Program-made: the position numbers and the translations under genes | From: Acidobacteriota bacterium | Lineage (GTDB): Bacteria; Acidobacteriota; Terriglobia; Terriglobales; Acidobacteriaceae | Assembly (NCBI GenBank): GCA_003224905.1 | Contig: QIAA01000052.1 | Span: 26,828-90,827 of the forward strand | DNA: 64,000 nucleotides | Direction: 5' to 3' | Notes under the pieces: model-generated | The model's input: only the letters and a program-made list of their open reading frames with translations | Database searches by the model: none | What the model was told of the DNA's origin: nothing | Shown: one piece after another, positions 35,801-44,625 of the stretch | How positions within the stretch are numbered: position 1 is the first letter of the stretch | How the letters are laid out: each line of letters starts with the position of its first letter

Positions 35801-36069
35801 TCGGGCAGGACTGAGCATTTTAGATATTCGTTCTCCAGAAACAGCGCGCGCCAGGCGTGATCCGACCGATGGTCGGTCAGATTGCGGCGGAGAGTGTACG
35901 GATAGTTGAAGCGGTTATTCGCGTATTGATCGAAAGGTGGATTGGGATCGGGCGGGCCTTCTTCGTACGTGGGCAAGGTCAAAGTACCCTGCCACACCCG
36001 CACCTGAGCTGTGGCAAGGGTCAAAGCAAATAACAGGAGCGTGACACTCAGTATTCTTGCGCGCATCAT
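32851..36069 (-). CDS. Secreted DUF5107 protein with TPR repeats
   Basis: This 1072-residue exported protein has a signal peptide (residues 1-18) and an N-terminal beta-rich domain with Trp-rich motifs of the DUF5107 family, reminiscent of aldose epimerase-like sandwiches, at about 20-380. Some 600 residues of tetratricopeptide-like helix pairs follow (A-x-x-x-Y/F-x-x-A spacing, as in L-G-A-S-Y-D-G-L-G-K-T-R-E-A-R-E-A-Y). DUF5107-TPR proteins are common in carbohydrate-degrading loci. The ATG at 36069 overlaps the amidohydrolase stop, showing translational coupling. Confidence 0.85.
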   Translation of the reverse strand: MMRARILSVTLLLFALTLATAQVRVWQGTLTLPTYEEGPPDPNPPFDQYANNRFNYPYTLRRNLTDHRSDHAWRALFLENEYLKCSVLPDIGGHLYSCTDKISSKPIFYENPSIKKADVAYRGAWAAFGIEFNFPVSHNWVTASPVDFAIEKKDDGSASVQVGNVDRVYGMQWTVELILRPASTVLEERVTLNNRSDVRHRFYWWNNAGIQVWDDSRIQYPMRFAASHGFRDVQPWPIEADGNDLSIIKNHTKGPVSLFVHGSREPFVGVWNPHTNTGTVHFADYAQLPAKKIWSWGVDADGLDWRKALSDNDSAYVEVQAGLFRNQETYAFLEPRQTISFSEYWMPVREIGGISRANLAGVVNLSRQGNTMLVRLNLNQPVRGATVRILSGDRQVFDTKGDLTPERTWSHEVPSAEPQQKYTFELRDAKGTVLLRHKEDEYDWTPVSEIHTGPQVSYQVPEPERRTEDDWIQLGNDHELNGRLLQALQSYKDTLAKFPNSLEARKAAGRLCASLLRFNEAQDYLEPVHARDTSDPEVSYYLGASYDGLGKTREAREAYESAYRMPEFRAVGGVRLAELSAREGNLKQAESYLQEARRAAPDDLRTSEELATILRAEGQGEQPQKLAQELLARFPQQYFLLEQVGKPDLHHLGNDAERVLNVASEYMRLGLYSRALEVLSRDYPAPVGDQSEPGVLPPQKHPMVAYFRGYCLEKLRQRGSEDFNAASKLSTAYVFPSRPEEVEVLNAALRANPQDASAHYLLGTLYFSRGLTEDALDQWAQARKLNRQIPVLHASMGRALLHVKNDPEQALAIFQEGLQTDPANVQLYTGIDEALSILRRPARERVAALERYPDRAQMPSHLVYELILSLAEAGDYDKAIALFHNRFFQREEGGTNVRQVWLEVRLQRANLAAKNGQCGDAVSAADHLGDQVADLAFTHDGLEPLLRSARIHYLLGTLYKRCNQSDKAHASFESAAGRSSLEDAVWAWKAAQELPGFELNSGKQKLESVLQHAKSTSEISSRTGWWLYNTAMLNRAVGNSQQAEEDFHDALLFPDQMLTYHLTRLALSESAH

Positions 36070-37286
36070 ATTGTGATTCGCAGCTGCCGGGCAGCGTTCT
36101 GGTTGTAAACTTTGTGCAGAATTGGCTCGGGCAACTCGATGCCATAGATCCGCCATCGGCCCTGCGGCGGCACCTTGGCGGGAGCGTAATCGAAATACTC
36201 GTCGCCGGTTTCGAGAAACCGGAAATAGATCTCATACAACTTATCGTTAAACACTTGTTGCGGGAATTCGTCTCCGTGGGGGGTCGCATCAGTTCCGAAC
36301 AGGATGCGGTCCTGATAACGATCGAAAAATTTGCGCGAAGTTCTTGGCTGCCGCCCCAACTCTCCGATGCGGGCGCCAATATCGACGAACATATTGGAAA
36401 AACGGTCGAGGTTCTCGGAGACATTGGCCAGATTCTCGGCGAAGTTGCCCACGTGCAAAACTACGAACTGTGTCTTGGGATGACGGGCGAACACCCGATT
36501 CCGGGCTTCGAGCAATTCCGCATTGCTGGGGAAATCGTGGCCATAGAAAGACCAGTCTGGATGGTTGTTGAGCTCCTCATATCGCTCGTTGAAACGATCG
36601 GTGGGTGTGAAGAATGCGATCGGATCAGAGACGTGAATTGCAACTGGCATGTTTAGTTGTCCGCAGGCATCCCACATGGGGTCAAACCGCGGGTCATCAA
36701 TCTTCACCAGCTTGCCCGAGGTGATATTTTCCCGCAGGTAGAGGCCGAGGGTTTTCAGGATTTTCAGCCCGCGGGCGCCCGCACCATGTGCGCGCTCAAT
36801 TGCATCTGCCTGCAGGCGAGGGTAGTTGGGCTCCAGGAATTTCGAGTAACTGGGTTCGGTGAAGGTGTAGAACCGCCCTGGAAATGCCTTGTCGTACTTG
36901 GTCACAGCTCCCACCAGGCCGTTATCGAAGCCGCCGGTTAAGTTCACCATCGCCCGAAGATTCTTGCGTTCCATAACGGCCAGAAGCTCGTCAGGTGCCC
37001 CCAGATAATTGCGCTCCGGGGCCAGCTCAATTCCATTCTCTGATTTTGCGGAAAAGGAAATATGAGTGTGAATGTCTACGACGGGGAATCGTGCCCGCTC
37101 CACACGGGTCTCGCGCACCTGCAACATGCTCTTGGGCTCGTAGTCGGTAAGATCTAGACGCTGACCGGAAGAACTCGGCTGCTGGTTTTCCTGCCCGGCG
37201 GCGGTGATTGCAAGAACCGCGCTGCTGTGGGCAGATGCACCGAGAGAAAGGCCTAATGCCTGGAGCCACTGTCGGCGGCTGATCAC
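36066..37286 (-). CDS. Tat-exported amidohydrolase family protein
   Basis: This 406-residue protein begins with a twin-arginine signal (S-R-R-Q-W-L-Q-A-L-G-L-S-L-G). A metal-dependent hydrolase barrel of the amidohydrolase-2 group follows, with V-D-I-H-T-H-I-S as metal ligands near residue 72 and a later F-G-T-D-A-T-P-H. Such enzymes cleave or decarboxylate cyclic or acidic substrates using zinc or manganese. Export in folded form fits a metal enzyme. It overlaps the SIS-domain gene by 4 bases and the DUF5107 gene by 4, so it works in the same operon; substrate not known. Confidence 0.85.
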   Translation of the reverse strand: MISRRQWLQALGLSLGASAHSSAVLAITAAGQENQQPSSSGQRLDLTDYEPKSMLQVRETRVERARFPVVDIHTHISFSAKSENGIELAPERNYLGAPDELLAVMERKNLRAMVNLTGGFDNGLVGAVTKYDKAFPGRFYTFTEPSYSKFLEPNYPRLQADAIERAHGAGARGLKILKTLGLYLRENITSGKLVKIDDPRFDPMWDACGQLNMPVAIHVSDPIAFFTPTDRFNERYEELNNHPDWSFYGHDFPSNAELLEARNRVFARHPKTQFVVLHVGNFAENLANVSENLDRFSNMFVDIGARIGELGRQPRTSRKFFDRYQDRILFGTDATPHGDEFPQQVFNDKLYEIYFRFLETGDEYFDYAPAKVPPQGRWRIYGIELPEPILHKVYNQNAARQLRITI

Positions 37287-38548
37287 TTGCCGTCTCCTGA
37301 TGAGTTGGCTGTTTGGGTTGAGGCGCCGCCTGGGAAATGCAATGTGAAGCTCTGCACGACGCGGTTGATAACTCCGCTCTCCGAGGGAGAGTCGGGACGG
37401 AAACCTGCCCGCAAACAGCGGAAGAATCCCAGCAGTTGGCCCACTAGCACGTCGATGACCGGCGCAGTGTCGTCGCCGATTTCAGACAAGCCGGGGCAGT
37501 CGATTACAACATCTTGTTCCCGCACGATATCTGCGGGGACATCATCACCGACAATGAGCTTCAGCATACCGAGACCCTTCTGATCAAGTTCGCGCATTAA
37601 ATCGCACTCGTAGGCTCTGGCAGTGGGATCGGAGGACAAGAAGCAGACTACGAGCGTATCTGCATGCACGTAACTCATCGGACCGTGGCGCAGTCCAAGA
37701 TAGGTTTCAGCCATCGTGCTCACCTGGCCCGCGGTCATTTCCAGCATCTTCAGCGCGCCTTCACGCGCGGCGCCGAAGCGCGCACCGGTTCCCAAGAATA
37801 CTGCCCGCCTGAAATTCAACTCAGCCGCCGTGGCAAGCGTTCCAAAGTGATCCCGGATAACTCCGCTGGCGATTGCACTCAGTTTTCGGCAAAGCGACTG
37901 GTAAGCACCCTGCTGATTGAGGAAACCCAGGAACTGCGCCGCGATGACCAGATTGGTGAAACTACTTGTCATTACCAGACTGCGGTCGTTCGTTCCATCG
38001 TCGAGTGCTACGACGCGCACCCGAGAATCGGCGCAAAAGCTAGTCGCCAGCTTACCGTTTGCGTTGCAAGTCAATACTAAGTGCCGGAACTGGGGAGCTA
38101 CTTCCAGCAGCAACGAGACTACGCCGACACTTTCAGGGCTGTCGCCCGAGCGTGCCAGCGAAACTACCAGTCCGGGCTTTTCGGGAGGCAGCGCTTTCGC
38201 GTCGTGGGTAAGCAAGACGCCCCCACCGATCGCCAAGACATTCACGGCAAGCCTCTTCTGCAGTATTAGGCGAACACAATCGCCGGCGTACTCCGAGCTT
38301 CCTGACCCAGTTAGTACCAGATTCTGTATGCCAGCTATGCAGCCTCGCAGAGTGGAGGCGAGGGTAGACATTTGCTCGGATGTATGGGTCCAGCTGGAGG
38401 GTTGTTGGAGGATTTCGTGAAGAGTGTGAAAGTACCCTTGCCGCTGCTGCTCTTCTGTTGAAGTCGACAGCAGCTTCGCGAGCTCCGGCTGGCGCTCGGA
38501 AATCTCGTTCAGCCAATCTGAGAATGCTGCTGTGGTGCTGAAACTCAA
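37283..38548 (-). CDS. SIS-domain sugar isomerase/deaminase, AgaS-like
   Basis: This 421-residue protein has two SIS (sugar isomerase) domains, including L-T-G-S-G-S-S-E-Y-A-G and V-S-L-A-R-S-G-D-S-P-E-S, the phosphosugar-binding Ser/Thr loops. Length and order match AgaS, the galactosamine-6-phosphate deaminase/isomerase of the aga locus. A TTG at 38548 behind AGAGGA is used because the only earlier start, a TTG at 38569, has none. It heads the operon with the exported amidohydrolase and DUF5107-TPR protein, pointing to amino-sugar use. Confidence 0.82.
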   Translation of the reverse strand: MSFSTTAAFSDWLNEISERQPELAKLLSTSTEEQQRQGYFHTLHEILQQPSSWTHTSEQMSTLASTLRGCIAGIQNLVLTGSGSSEYAGDCVRLILQKRLAVNVLAIGGGVLLTHDAKALPPEKPGLVVSLARSGDSPESVGVVSLLLEVAPQFRHLVLTCNANGKLATSFCADSRVRVVALDDGTNDRSLVMTSSFTNLVIAAQFLGFLNQQGAYQSLCRKLSAIASGVIRDHFGTLATAAELNFRRAVFLGTGARFGAAREGALKMLEMTAGQVSTMAETYLGLRHGPMSYVHADTLVVCFLSSDPTARAYECDLMRELDQKGLGMLKLIVGDDVPADIVREQDVVIDCPGLSEIGDDTAPVIDVLVGQLLGFFRCLRAGFRPDSPSESGVINRVVQSFTLHFPGGASTQTANSSGDGK

Positions 38549-38610
38549 GCGAAATCCTCTAAAAACCAACGCAAGAAAACGACGAGCGCATTATCCAGCG
38601 CGAAGATGTC

Positions 38611-40869
38611 TCAACGTCCAGGTCGCAGCTCCGGAGTTGCAATATCAACAGGCTCATCCCTGCCGATCAGAGAACCATGCCAAACACTGCCGCCGAAGGT
38701 TGAGACGTAAATCTTGTTCGCATCGGAGGGATCGAGAATCACCCGATACGACCACTTGAAATTAAATCCGGGAATCCGCGACCAGTGCTCGCCGCGATCT
38801 ATCGAACGCCAGGCAGACGATTCGAATCCGGAAGCATAGAGCATTTTCGTATCGTTCGGATCGATCGTGAGATCGTACACATGACGATCCCGGTCGAAGA
38901 TTTGCCGCCAGCTGCGCCCGCCATCTTGAGACAGAAAGATTCCGCCACCGTCGCCGTGAGTGCCTGATGCCCGTGCCCATGCTGAAAGATAGAGCCGCTG
39001 AGGGGCCTTCGGATCGATGGTAAGCGCATTCGGACCATTCACGCCGCTCGGAAGCGCGACCGGTTCCCAATGTTCTGCTCCATCCTTCGAGCGATAGAGT
39101 GCGCCATCGTTTGCATTGCCGATGCTGCCATCCTCGGAGCGCCGTGCAATGACGACGTACAGAGTGCCCTCGGAAGCCAGCGACAATCTCCAAGCGAATG
39201 GTTGCCCTTGCTTAATTCCCTGGTTCTTGAGAGACCATGTTTTGCCGCCATCCGTGCTCTTGTAAACTCCGCGTCCGAATCCGGCAACATACAAAACACG
39301 CGCTTCGGGTGGACTGCTGGGATCGAGCAGAATATGAGTGGCGGCGGTTTCATCCATTCCCGCATTCGACTTCTGCCAAGTCTTTCCCCCGTCGTCACTC
39401 ACACAGACTCCGCCCTTGTAATTGGCGGGATCCTGGTGGCGCCACATCTTCGGACGCGGCAGGTCGTGTGTATAGCTGTTCAAGCTCCACATGCGCCCGC
39501 GCACTTTGGGATCAAACGCCAGCCAGTAGGTTGTGTTCACCCAATCCGCGGGTACACCTGCAGTTGAACTTTGCCAGGTGGCGCCCGCATCTTCGCTGCG
39601 GAACAGACCTATGTCAGTGTAGGTGATGAATTGACGATCCGAGTCAAAGAGATCGAAGTGAATGCCGTAAGCGTTGGTGACGTCCAGGCCCGTGCTGACC
39701 CACTCGCCGGCAGTTGTTTTTCGCGAGTACACCGCCCACCAACTGGCGCCGCCGTCGGTGGTCTTCATTGTTCGGCCGAGATCGGTACCGTAGGCGAGAT
39801 TTGGATCCTGATCGGCAACGCCAAGTTCCAGGGGGTTCTCTCCCCAGCCGACACCAAAACGAGGGGTAATCCACGCATCGTGCACGTTAGCTGCTGCAGC
39901 TCCAGACTCCTTCCACACCAGCTGCCACGAATCTCCCGCGTTCTCGGTTTTGGCGACTCCAATCCAGGTCTTGCCGTCCAATGACAGATCGCTGTATGAG
40001 ACATACGCGATTTCGCCGTGCTGACGGCTTGCTGCGACCGCCCGAACCTTCGCCCCCGAGCCAGGAAAGGAAGCTTTCTGCCAATTGCTGCCACCGTCTT
40101 TCGAAATGAAGATGCCTCGTTCGGATACTCCGTAAAGAATCGGCTGCGAAGCCGAATTGAATCCCAGCGAAATGCCGGTGAAAGTGATGGATTCCGGCAA
40201 CGGTGAGTTATGTAGCCCGGTCTTGCTCTTCACCGAGACAAAATGCTGTCCACCAACATATAGGGTCCGGAAATCTTTGGTCGACTTGGGATCGACCCAG
40301 ATTCGGCGTGGAGTTTCCGGCAGAGTATCTTGCTGATTCCAGGTTTCTCCCCAATCACGAGAAACGAAGAGCGCCGCATGATTTTTGTCGCCGGCAGCTG
40401 CGTACAGGATTTTGGAGTTTGCCGGATCGATTGCAAGCGCCGAGATCAGACCCAAGGGGTCGGCATGAGTGACAAGATCTTCGTCCGCGTGATCGGACCT
40501 CATGACGATCGTTGTGATCTTGCTGGGCTTCGGGTAGACAAGCTTCCAGGTGTCGCCCGCATCGGTACTACGCCACAGTCCGGTTGCCTGTGCGTACATC
40601 ACCTTGGAATCCAGCGGGTCAAAGACAAAGAACCTAACAACTCCGCGTAAATTGAACATCCGCCACGATTGCCCCCTATCGTGGGTGATGTAGGCGCCGG
40701 TCATGTCGCAGGATATGAGGACGGTATTTGGATCATGCGGGCTGATAGTGGGGTTGAACATCGCGCCTCCGCCCCCGGGACCCAGGACTTTAAAGTCGCC
40801 GGGACGAACCGCGAATGCAGTAGCCGACAGCAGGAGGCAGAATGTGAGCTGTCGCCCGATGTTCCCCAT
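38611..40869 (-). CDS. Secreted BNR-repeat (sialidase/GH74-like) protein
   Basis: This 752-residue exported protein has a signal peptide (1-20). Along most of its length it contains Asp-box/BNR motifs of the form S-x-D-x-G-x-T/S-W (for example S-T-D-A-G-D-T-W, S-R-D-W-G-E-T-W, S-T-D-G-G-K-T-W, S-K-D-G-A-E-H-W). These make the outer loops of beta-propellers in sialidases, GH74 xyloglucanases and Vps10-like receptors. G-G-G-G-A-M-F-N-P near residue 33 resembles the start of GH74 propellers. Whether it has enzyme activity cannot be decided by eye. It is divergent from the glycosidase-like gene across about 97 bases. Confidence 0.82.
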   Translation of the reverse strand: MGNIGRQLTFCLLLSATAFAVRPGDFKVLGPGGGGAMFNPTISPHDPNTVLISCDMTGAYITHDRGQSWRMFNLRGVVRFFVFDPLDSKVMYAQATGLWRSTDAGDTWKLVYPKPSKITTIVMRSDHADEDLVTHADPLGLISALAIDPANSKILYAAAGDKNHAALFVSRDWGETWNQQDTLPETPRRIWVDPKSTKDFRTLYVGGQHFVSVKSKTGLHNSPLPESITFTGISLGFNSASQPILYGVSERGIFISKDGGSNWQKASFPGSGAKVRAVAASRQHGEIAYVSYSDLSLDGKTWIGVAKTENAGDSWQLVWKESGAAAANVHDAWITPRFGVGWGENPLELGVADQDPNLAYGTDLGRTMKTTDGGASWWAVYSRKTTAGEWVSTGLDVTNAYGIHFDLFDSDRQFITYTDIGLFRSEDAGATWQSSTAGVPADWVNTTYWLAFDPKVRGRMWSLNSYTHDLPRPKMWRHQDPANYKGGVCVSDDGGKTWQKSNAGMDETAATHILLDPSSPPEARVLYVAGFGRGVYKSTDGGKTWSLKNQGIKQGQPFAWRLSLASEGTLYVVIARRSEDGSIGNANDGALYRSKDGAEHWEPVALPSGVNGPNALTIDPKAPQRLYLSAWARASGTHGDGGGIFLSQDGGRSWRQIFDRDRHVYDLTIDPNDTKMLYASGFESSAWRSIDRGEHWSRIPGFNFKWSYRVILDPSDANKIYVSTFGGSVWHGSLIGRDEPVDIATPELRPGR

Positions 40870-40966
40870 TTGATTCTTTCTTTTACTTTCTATATCTTTG
40901 CGTCACCACTTTCCGGCAAACCCACCAAATTGTCAACGGCAAAGTGGCACGAGCAGCTACTCCACG

Positions 40967-42505
40967 ATGCAAAGAAGAGGCTTGTTAAAGGGCGTCGCAG
41001 TGCTGGCGGCGCTAGGTCCCTCGTCCGGCATTAGCAAGGAAGTCGGAAGTCAGGACTTTGGCTGGCCAGTCACACCCCTCGATCGGCTCGAGCAGGGGCC
41101 TTTCGACACTGATCAGGACGAAGGCTGGCTTACTGCGCTTTTCACAACTCCATCGGAGAAACCGCTACGCAATCCCGGGCTGGGTCTGGTCGGCTACGCC
41201 TGGGAAGAAGGTGGCCCTTCACTGGCCGCTCGCGCAGGTCGCGAAACTCTAGAGAAGCATATCGAAAATATCTCAAGCCTCCCGTTTGTTGATGTCCTTT
41301 ACATTCGTTGCGACTGGCGCAATGTGCAATCTCGGCTCGGCCGGCTGGATCTAGATCCGGTATGGCGATTGACTCTCGATGCTGCAAAGCGCCGCGGACT
41401 GCGAGTTGCTTTTCGCGTACAACTCTCAAGCCCCGTGTTCCAGCCTGAGCAACTTGCACTCCCCGAATTTCTGCAATCGCGCATCCCTCTCGTAAAGATT
41501 GGAAAGATTCCGGAGCACGGAGACTCTGAGTACCTCGAGCCGCGATACGATCATCCCGAATTTCAAAAGGCCTTCACAGAGCTGAACGCTCTGCTGGCAG
41601 CCGAGTTTGACGGAAATCCCCTCATCGAATGGGTAGACATGATGCAGTACGGATTCTGGGGCGAGGGGCACACCAGCAATTTTCCCAATCCATTTTCCGA
41701 CTACGCAACCGGTGAGCGCACGTTTGTGCAAATGACCGAACTCCAGCTTGACACCTGGAAGAAGACTCCGCTTGCGGTAAACACTCAACCCGATATCAGC
41801 AACGTGGGAAATCGCAAAACGATGGCGATGGCAATGGGTGCCGGGGCATGGCTGCGATCAGACAGCATCATTGTGGAAGAGCCGATACAGATCGATCAGA
41901 TCGCGAACCGGCCACCGTGGCTGGCGGCAATTCTCGAAGACGGATACTTCCGGCAATACGATATCTCCAAGCTGACGAAAGACCCGAACGGCGTGAACGT
42001 GCTGGAAAACTACATGCTGCACACGCTGGATCTGGGTGCGAATTATTGGTCGCTCTGGACTGAGGCTGCAAAGCTTGCCCGCTATAACGAGGCCTATCCA
42101 CGGGGCTTCGAACGCTTGCGCTCGAACCTCGGTTACAGGCTCCGCCCGTCGTGGGTTTGGCAAAGAAAGCGGCACGGCACATTCGAGCTGATTGTCGCGG
42201 TATCGAATCGCGGAGTGGCCGGCGTTCCCGGAGTGCTCTGGCTGCAACTGGCCAGTCTGGACGGGCAGCTCAAACTGCGCGGCACGCTCGATCCCGGTCA
42301 TCCACACGGTGGAGGGATTCGCCTGGCATCGTTCCTACTGCCCAAAGGACTTGTGAATAACGTTCATCTCTCCGCTGAGCTAGAGCTTCGTCCCGGAGTA
42401 CTGAAACCAGTGGCATGGGCGTGTGAACAGCCGCTTAACCCGGACGGCTCGATTGTGATTGAACTAAAAAAGGCCGACGATCGCCGCTGGAGAAAAGGGG
42501 TCTGA
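40967..42505 (+). CDS. Tat-exported glycosidase-like protein
   Basis: This 512-residue protein starts with a twin-arginine-type signal (M-Q-R-R-G-L-L-K-G) and then a domain whose pattern suggests a TIM barrel. It shows L-P-F-V-D-V-L-Y-I-R-C-D-W, G-L-R-V-A-F-R-V-Q, D-M-M-Q-Y-G-F-W-G-E-G-H-T (a Glu typical of barrel glycosidases) and an Ala-rich beta-sandwich C-terminus. I could not assign a GH family. The ATG at 40967 (not the earlier ATG at 40898) is used because the signal begins there. It is followed by an SGNH hydrolase 13 bases on, so the two are co-transcribed. Confidence 0.65.
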   Translation: MQRRGLLKGVAVLAALGPSSGISKEVGSQDFGWPVTPLDRLEQGPFDTDQDEGWLTALFTTPSEKPLRNPGLGLVGYAWEEGGPSLAARAGRETLEKHIENISSLPFVDVLYIRCDWRNVQSRLGRLDLDPVWRLTLDAAKRRGLRVAFRVQLSSPVFQPEQLALPEFLQSRIPLVKIGKIPEHGDSEYLEPRYDHPEFQKAFTELNALLAAEFDGNPLIEWVDMMQYGFWGEGHTSNFPNPFSDYATGERTFVQMTELQLDTWKKTPLAVNTQPDISNVGNRKTMAMAMGAGAWLRSDSIIVEEPIQIDQIANRPPWLAAILEDGYFRQYDISKLTKDPNGVNVLENYMLHTLDLGANYWSLWTEAAKLARYNEAYPRGFERLRSNLGYRLRPSWVWQRKRHGTFELIVAVSNRGVAGVPGVLWLQLASLDGQLKLRGTLDPGHPHGGGIRLASFLLPKGLVNNVHLSAELELRPGVLKPVAWACEQPLNPDGSIVIELKKADDRRWRKGV

Positions 42506-42518
42506 CCAGCTTGCTCTT

Positions 42519-43841
42519 ATGCGCACGTCGCGAGTTGTTTCAACATTCGTTCTCGCACTGATTTTTTGCCTGCCAAAACCCAGGGCCGAAGGTACGCTCC
42601 CTGCTTCGGAAGAAACACGACTGGAACAGTTGGTCGAGGCCAACATCGCTGCAGTGCATGCGTATCAGATGTTGCTTGCTCGCAAACAAGGAAATATTGA
42701 TCCGTCCTGCTGGCCGCTGCAATCGCCATCGGATACGGAGCTTCAGGCACTCGTGGCACATCAGGCTTCTCTGCTTGCTGTCCCGGTCGAGACAGTAAAA
42801 GCATGGACGCAGGGACAGCCCTCGTCGTTTGATCCTTCCGCGGATTTGGAGCCTCTACTTGCGGCCAAACTTTCCATGAGTCCCGCGCTTCCGGTGAATG
42901 TGTTCACTAGTTATCTTCAGAAGAAAGCGCCGTCGCACCCTCAATCGCATATTCGAAGCGTTGCAAATCTTTACCAAACGGTATTGGAAGTCGAGCGTGA
43001 TGGCGATCGCCTGCAGGAGCTCTTCGCCTTCTACATCGGGCTCAGGCTGCCGGTCTACGTCGGGCAGTTGGGACTTTCCGGTACCGATGAAGACTTTTTG
43101 GCCGCTGGTCGAGAGCTGGAAGCACCCGCCTGTTCCTCTCCGGTCGGCCTGAGCGCCGGTGAATGGCAAATCGCCGGACGAAAGATCTGGAACTGGGGAG
43201 AGAAGAATCTACACAACCGTGATGCGAACGTTCTGGCAGGGGAACTCCTGGCCGAGCCCGATGTCCAACCTCTCATCCCGAAGATGAAAGCTTTCCCGGC
43301 AGAGCGCGTTGCGATTATCGGACACTCCTTCACCATGGACATTCATTGGTCCTCGCCGTCCGCATTCGTTCCCATTGTGACGGCAATGTTTGCGCGGGAG
43401 AATCCCAAAGTTGAGTTCCGGCAGTTTCAAGCGGGCGGGCTCACATCCTCTCGCGCCTACAAGAGATTCTTTAGCGACGCGCTAGCCTGGAAGCCTTCCA
43501 TCGTTCTTCTCGTCCTGATCAACAGAACAGATGAAGACCGAACTGACTTGCGAAAAATGGCCGAGGGATTCAAAGCCTCCGGGATGCGAGCATTGATGTT
43601 CGACAACATATTCAATAACGACGACTCCGACAACGAGCGCCTGAACGCGAACTTGGCGGTCGCGCGTGATGCGGGAATTGAAATCATCAATGTGTCTTCA
43701 GTCCTGAACTCATCGCCGGATCGCGGCCACTTTCTCTGCCTCGACGACATTCACATGACCGAACCCTACCACCGCCTGATGGCGAAGCAATGGCTGAAAG
43801 CTCTGCTCGAGACGGCGAACGATGCTAGAGCAGGGCGCTGA
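42519..43841 (+). CDS. Secreted SGNH/GDSL-type hydrolase
   Basis: This 440-residue protein has a signal peptide (1-23), an N-terminal helical region of about 230 residues, and a C-terminal SGNH fold. The nucleophile Ser lies in I-I-G-H-S-F-T-M-D and the Asp/His pair in L-D-D-I-H-M-T-E-P-Y-H. SGNH enzymes are esterases that often remove acetyl groups from polysaccharides. It follows the glycosidase-like gene and faces the NagB-like gene, consistent with a deacetylating role in the locus. Confidence 0.8.
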   Translation: MRTSRVVSTFVLALIFCLPKPRAEGTLPASEETRLEQLVEANIAAVHAYQMLLARKQGNIDPSCWPLQSPSDTELQALVAHQASLLAVPVETVKAWTQGQPSSFDPSADLEPLLAAKLSMSPALPVNVFTSYLQKKAPSHPQSHIRSVANLYQTVLEVERDGDRLQELFAFYIGLRLPVYVGQLGLSGTDEDFLAAGRELEAPACSSPVGLSAGEWQIAGRKIWNWGEKNLHNRDANVLAGELLAEPDVQPLIPKMKAFPAERVAIIGHSFTMDIHWSSPSAFVPIVTAMFARENPKVEFRQFQAGGLTSSRAYKRFFSDALAWKPSIVLLVLINRTDEDRTDLRKMAEGFKASGMRALMFDNIFNNDDSDNERLNANLAVARDAGIEIINVSSVLNSSPDRGHFLCLDDIHMTEPYHRLMAKQWLKALLETANDARAGR

Positions 43842-43847
43842 TCAACC

Positions 43848-44603
43848 TTAAACACGCGACAGGGATGACGCCGGAGTGAGCAGGGCAGCAGAATCCTGGT
43901 CGAGGTAAACAGTAGTTCCCTCATGAGTGCGCAGAATTGAAGCGGGAGTATTGGGACTGATCTCTCCCTCAAAGCAGGCGGCAACCGCTCTCGCTTTTCT
44001 CCTGTCGGGAACCACGCAGATAATCTCGCGAGATTTGAGAATTTGGCGGACGCTCATCGAGATCGCTCTCCTTGGAACCTCTTCAATACTGGTGAACCAG
44101 CCTTCGCCGAGTTGCTGCCGGCGGCAAGCCTCATCCAACTGAACCACGAGGTATGGCTCCTCCGTCTCAAAATCCGCAGGCGGATCGTTGAATGCCAGAT
44201 GCCCGTTTTCGCCAATCCCGACAAACGCCACATCCACGGTTGCAGCGCTAAGCATCTTTCCAACTTTACGTGCGACTGAGGCTGGATCAGCTTCTCCATC
44301 GAGGAAGTAATAACGCGATATCCCCACTTTGTTGATGAGCCGATTCAGAAGGTAATTGCGAAAGCTTGCAGGGTGCGAAATTGGCAGCCCAGTGTATTCG
44401 TCCAGATGAAACATCTCGACGCGCTTCCAGTCGATATCAGGAGCCTCAGTCAGAGCGTCCAGGAATTCAAACTGTGAGGCCCCGGTTGCAGCAATAATTC
44501 GCGCCGTACCCTTCTCGGAGATGGCGCTCCGGATAAGTGCCGCCGCCTGCTCAGCTGCAGCGCTCGCGAGTGAAAGTTTGTCTTTGAAGACCCTGATGAT
44601 CAT
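43848..44603 (-). CDS. nagB-like: Glucosamine-6-phosphate deaminase-like (NagB family)
   Basis: This 251-residue protein has the NagB signatures H-L-D-E-Y-T-G-L with D68 in the general-base region and H-P-A-S-F-R, and [13 protein letters not shown] near residue 132. In E. coli NagB the corresponding loop is G-N-D-G-H with a catalytic Asp before Gly-His; here that Asp is Asn and the Glu further on is Asp. The fold and pathway assignment are good. Strict glucosamine-6-phosphate deaminase activity is less certain because of these substitutions. Confidence 0.82.
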   Translation of the reverse strand: MIIRVFKDKLSLASAAAEQAAALIRSAISEKGTARIIAATGASQFEFLDALTEAPDIDWKRVEMFHLDEYTGLPISHPASFRNYLLNRLINKVGISRYYFLDGEADPASVARKVGKMLSAATVDVAFVGIGENGHLAFNDPPADFETEEPYLVVQLDEACRRQQLGEGWFTSIEEVPRRAISMSVRQILKSREIICVVPDRRKARAVAACFEGEISPNTPASILRTHEGTTVYLDQDSAALLTPASSLSRV

Positions 44604-44625
44604 GCCAATCGCTATCGCGGCTTAG

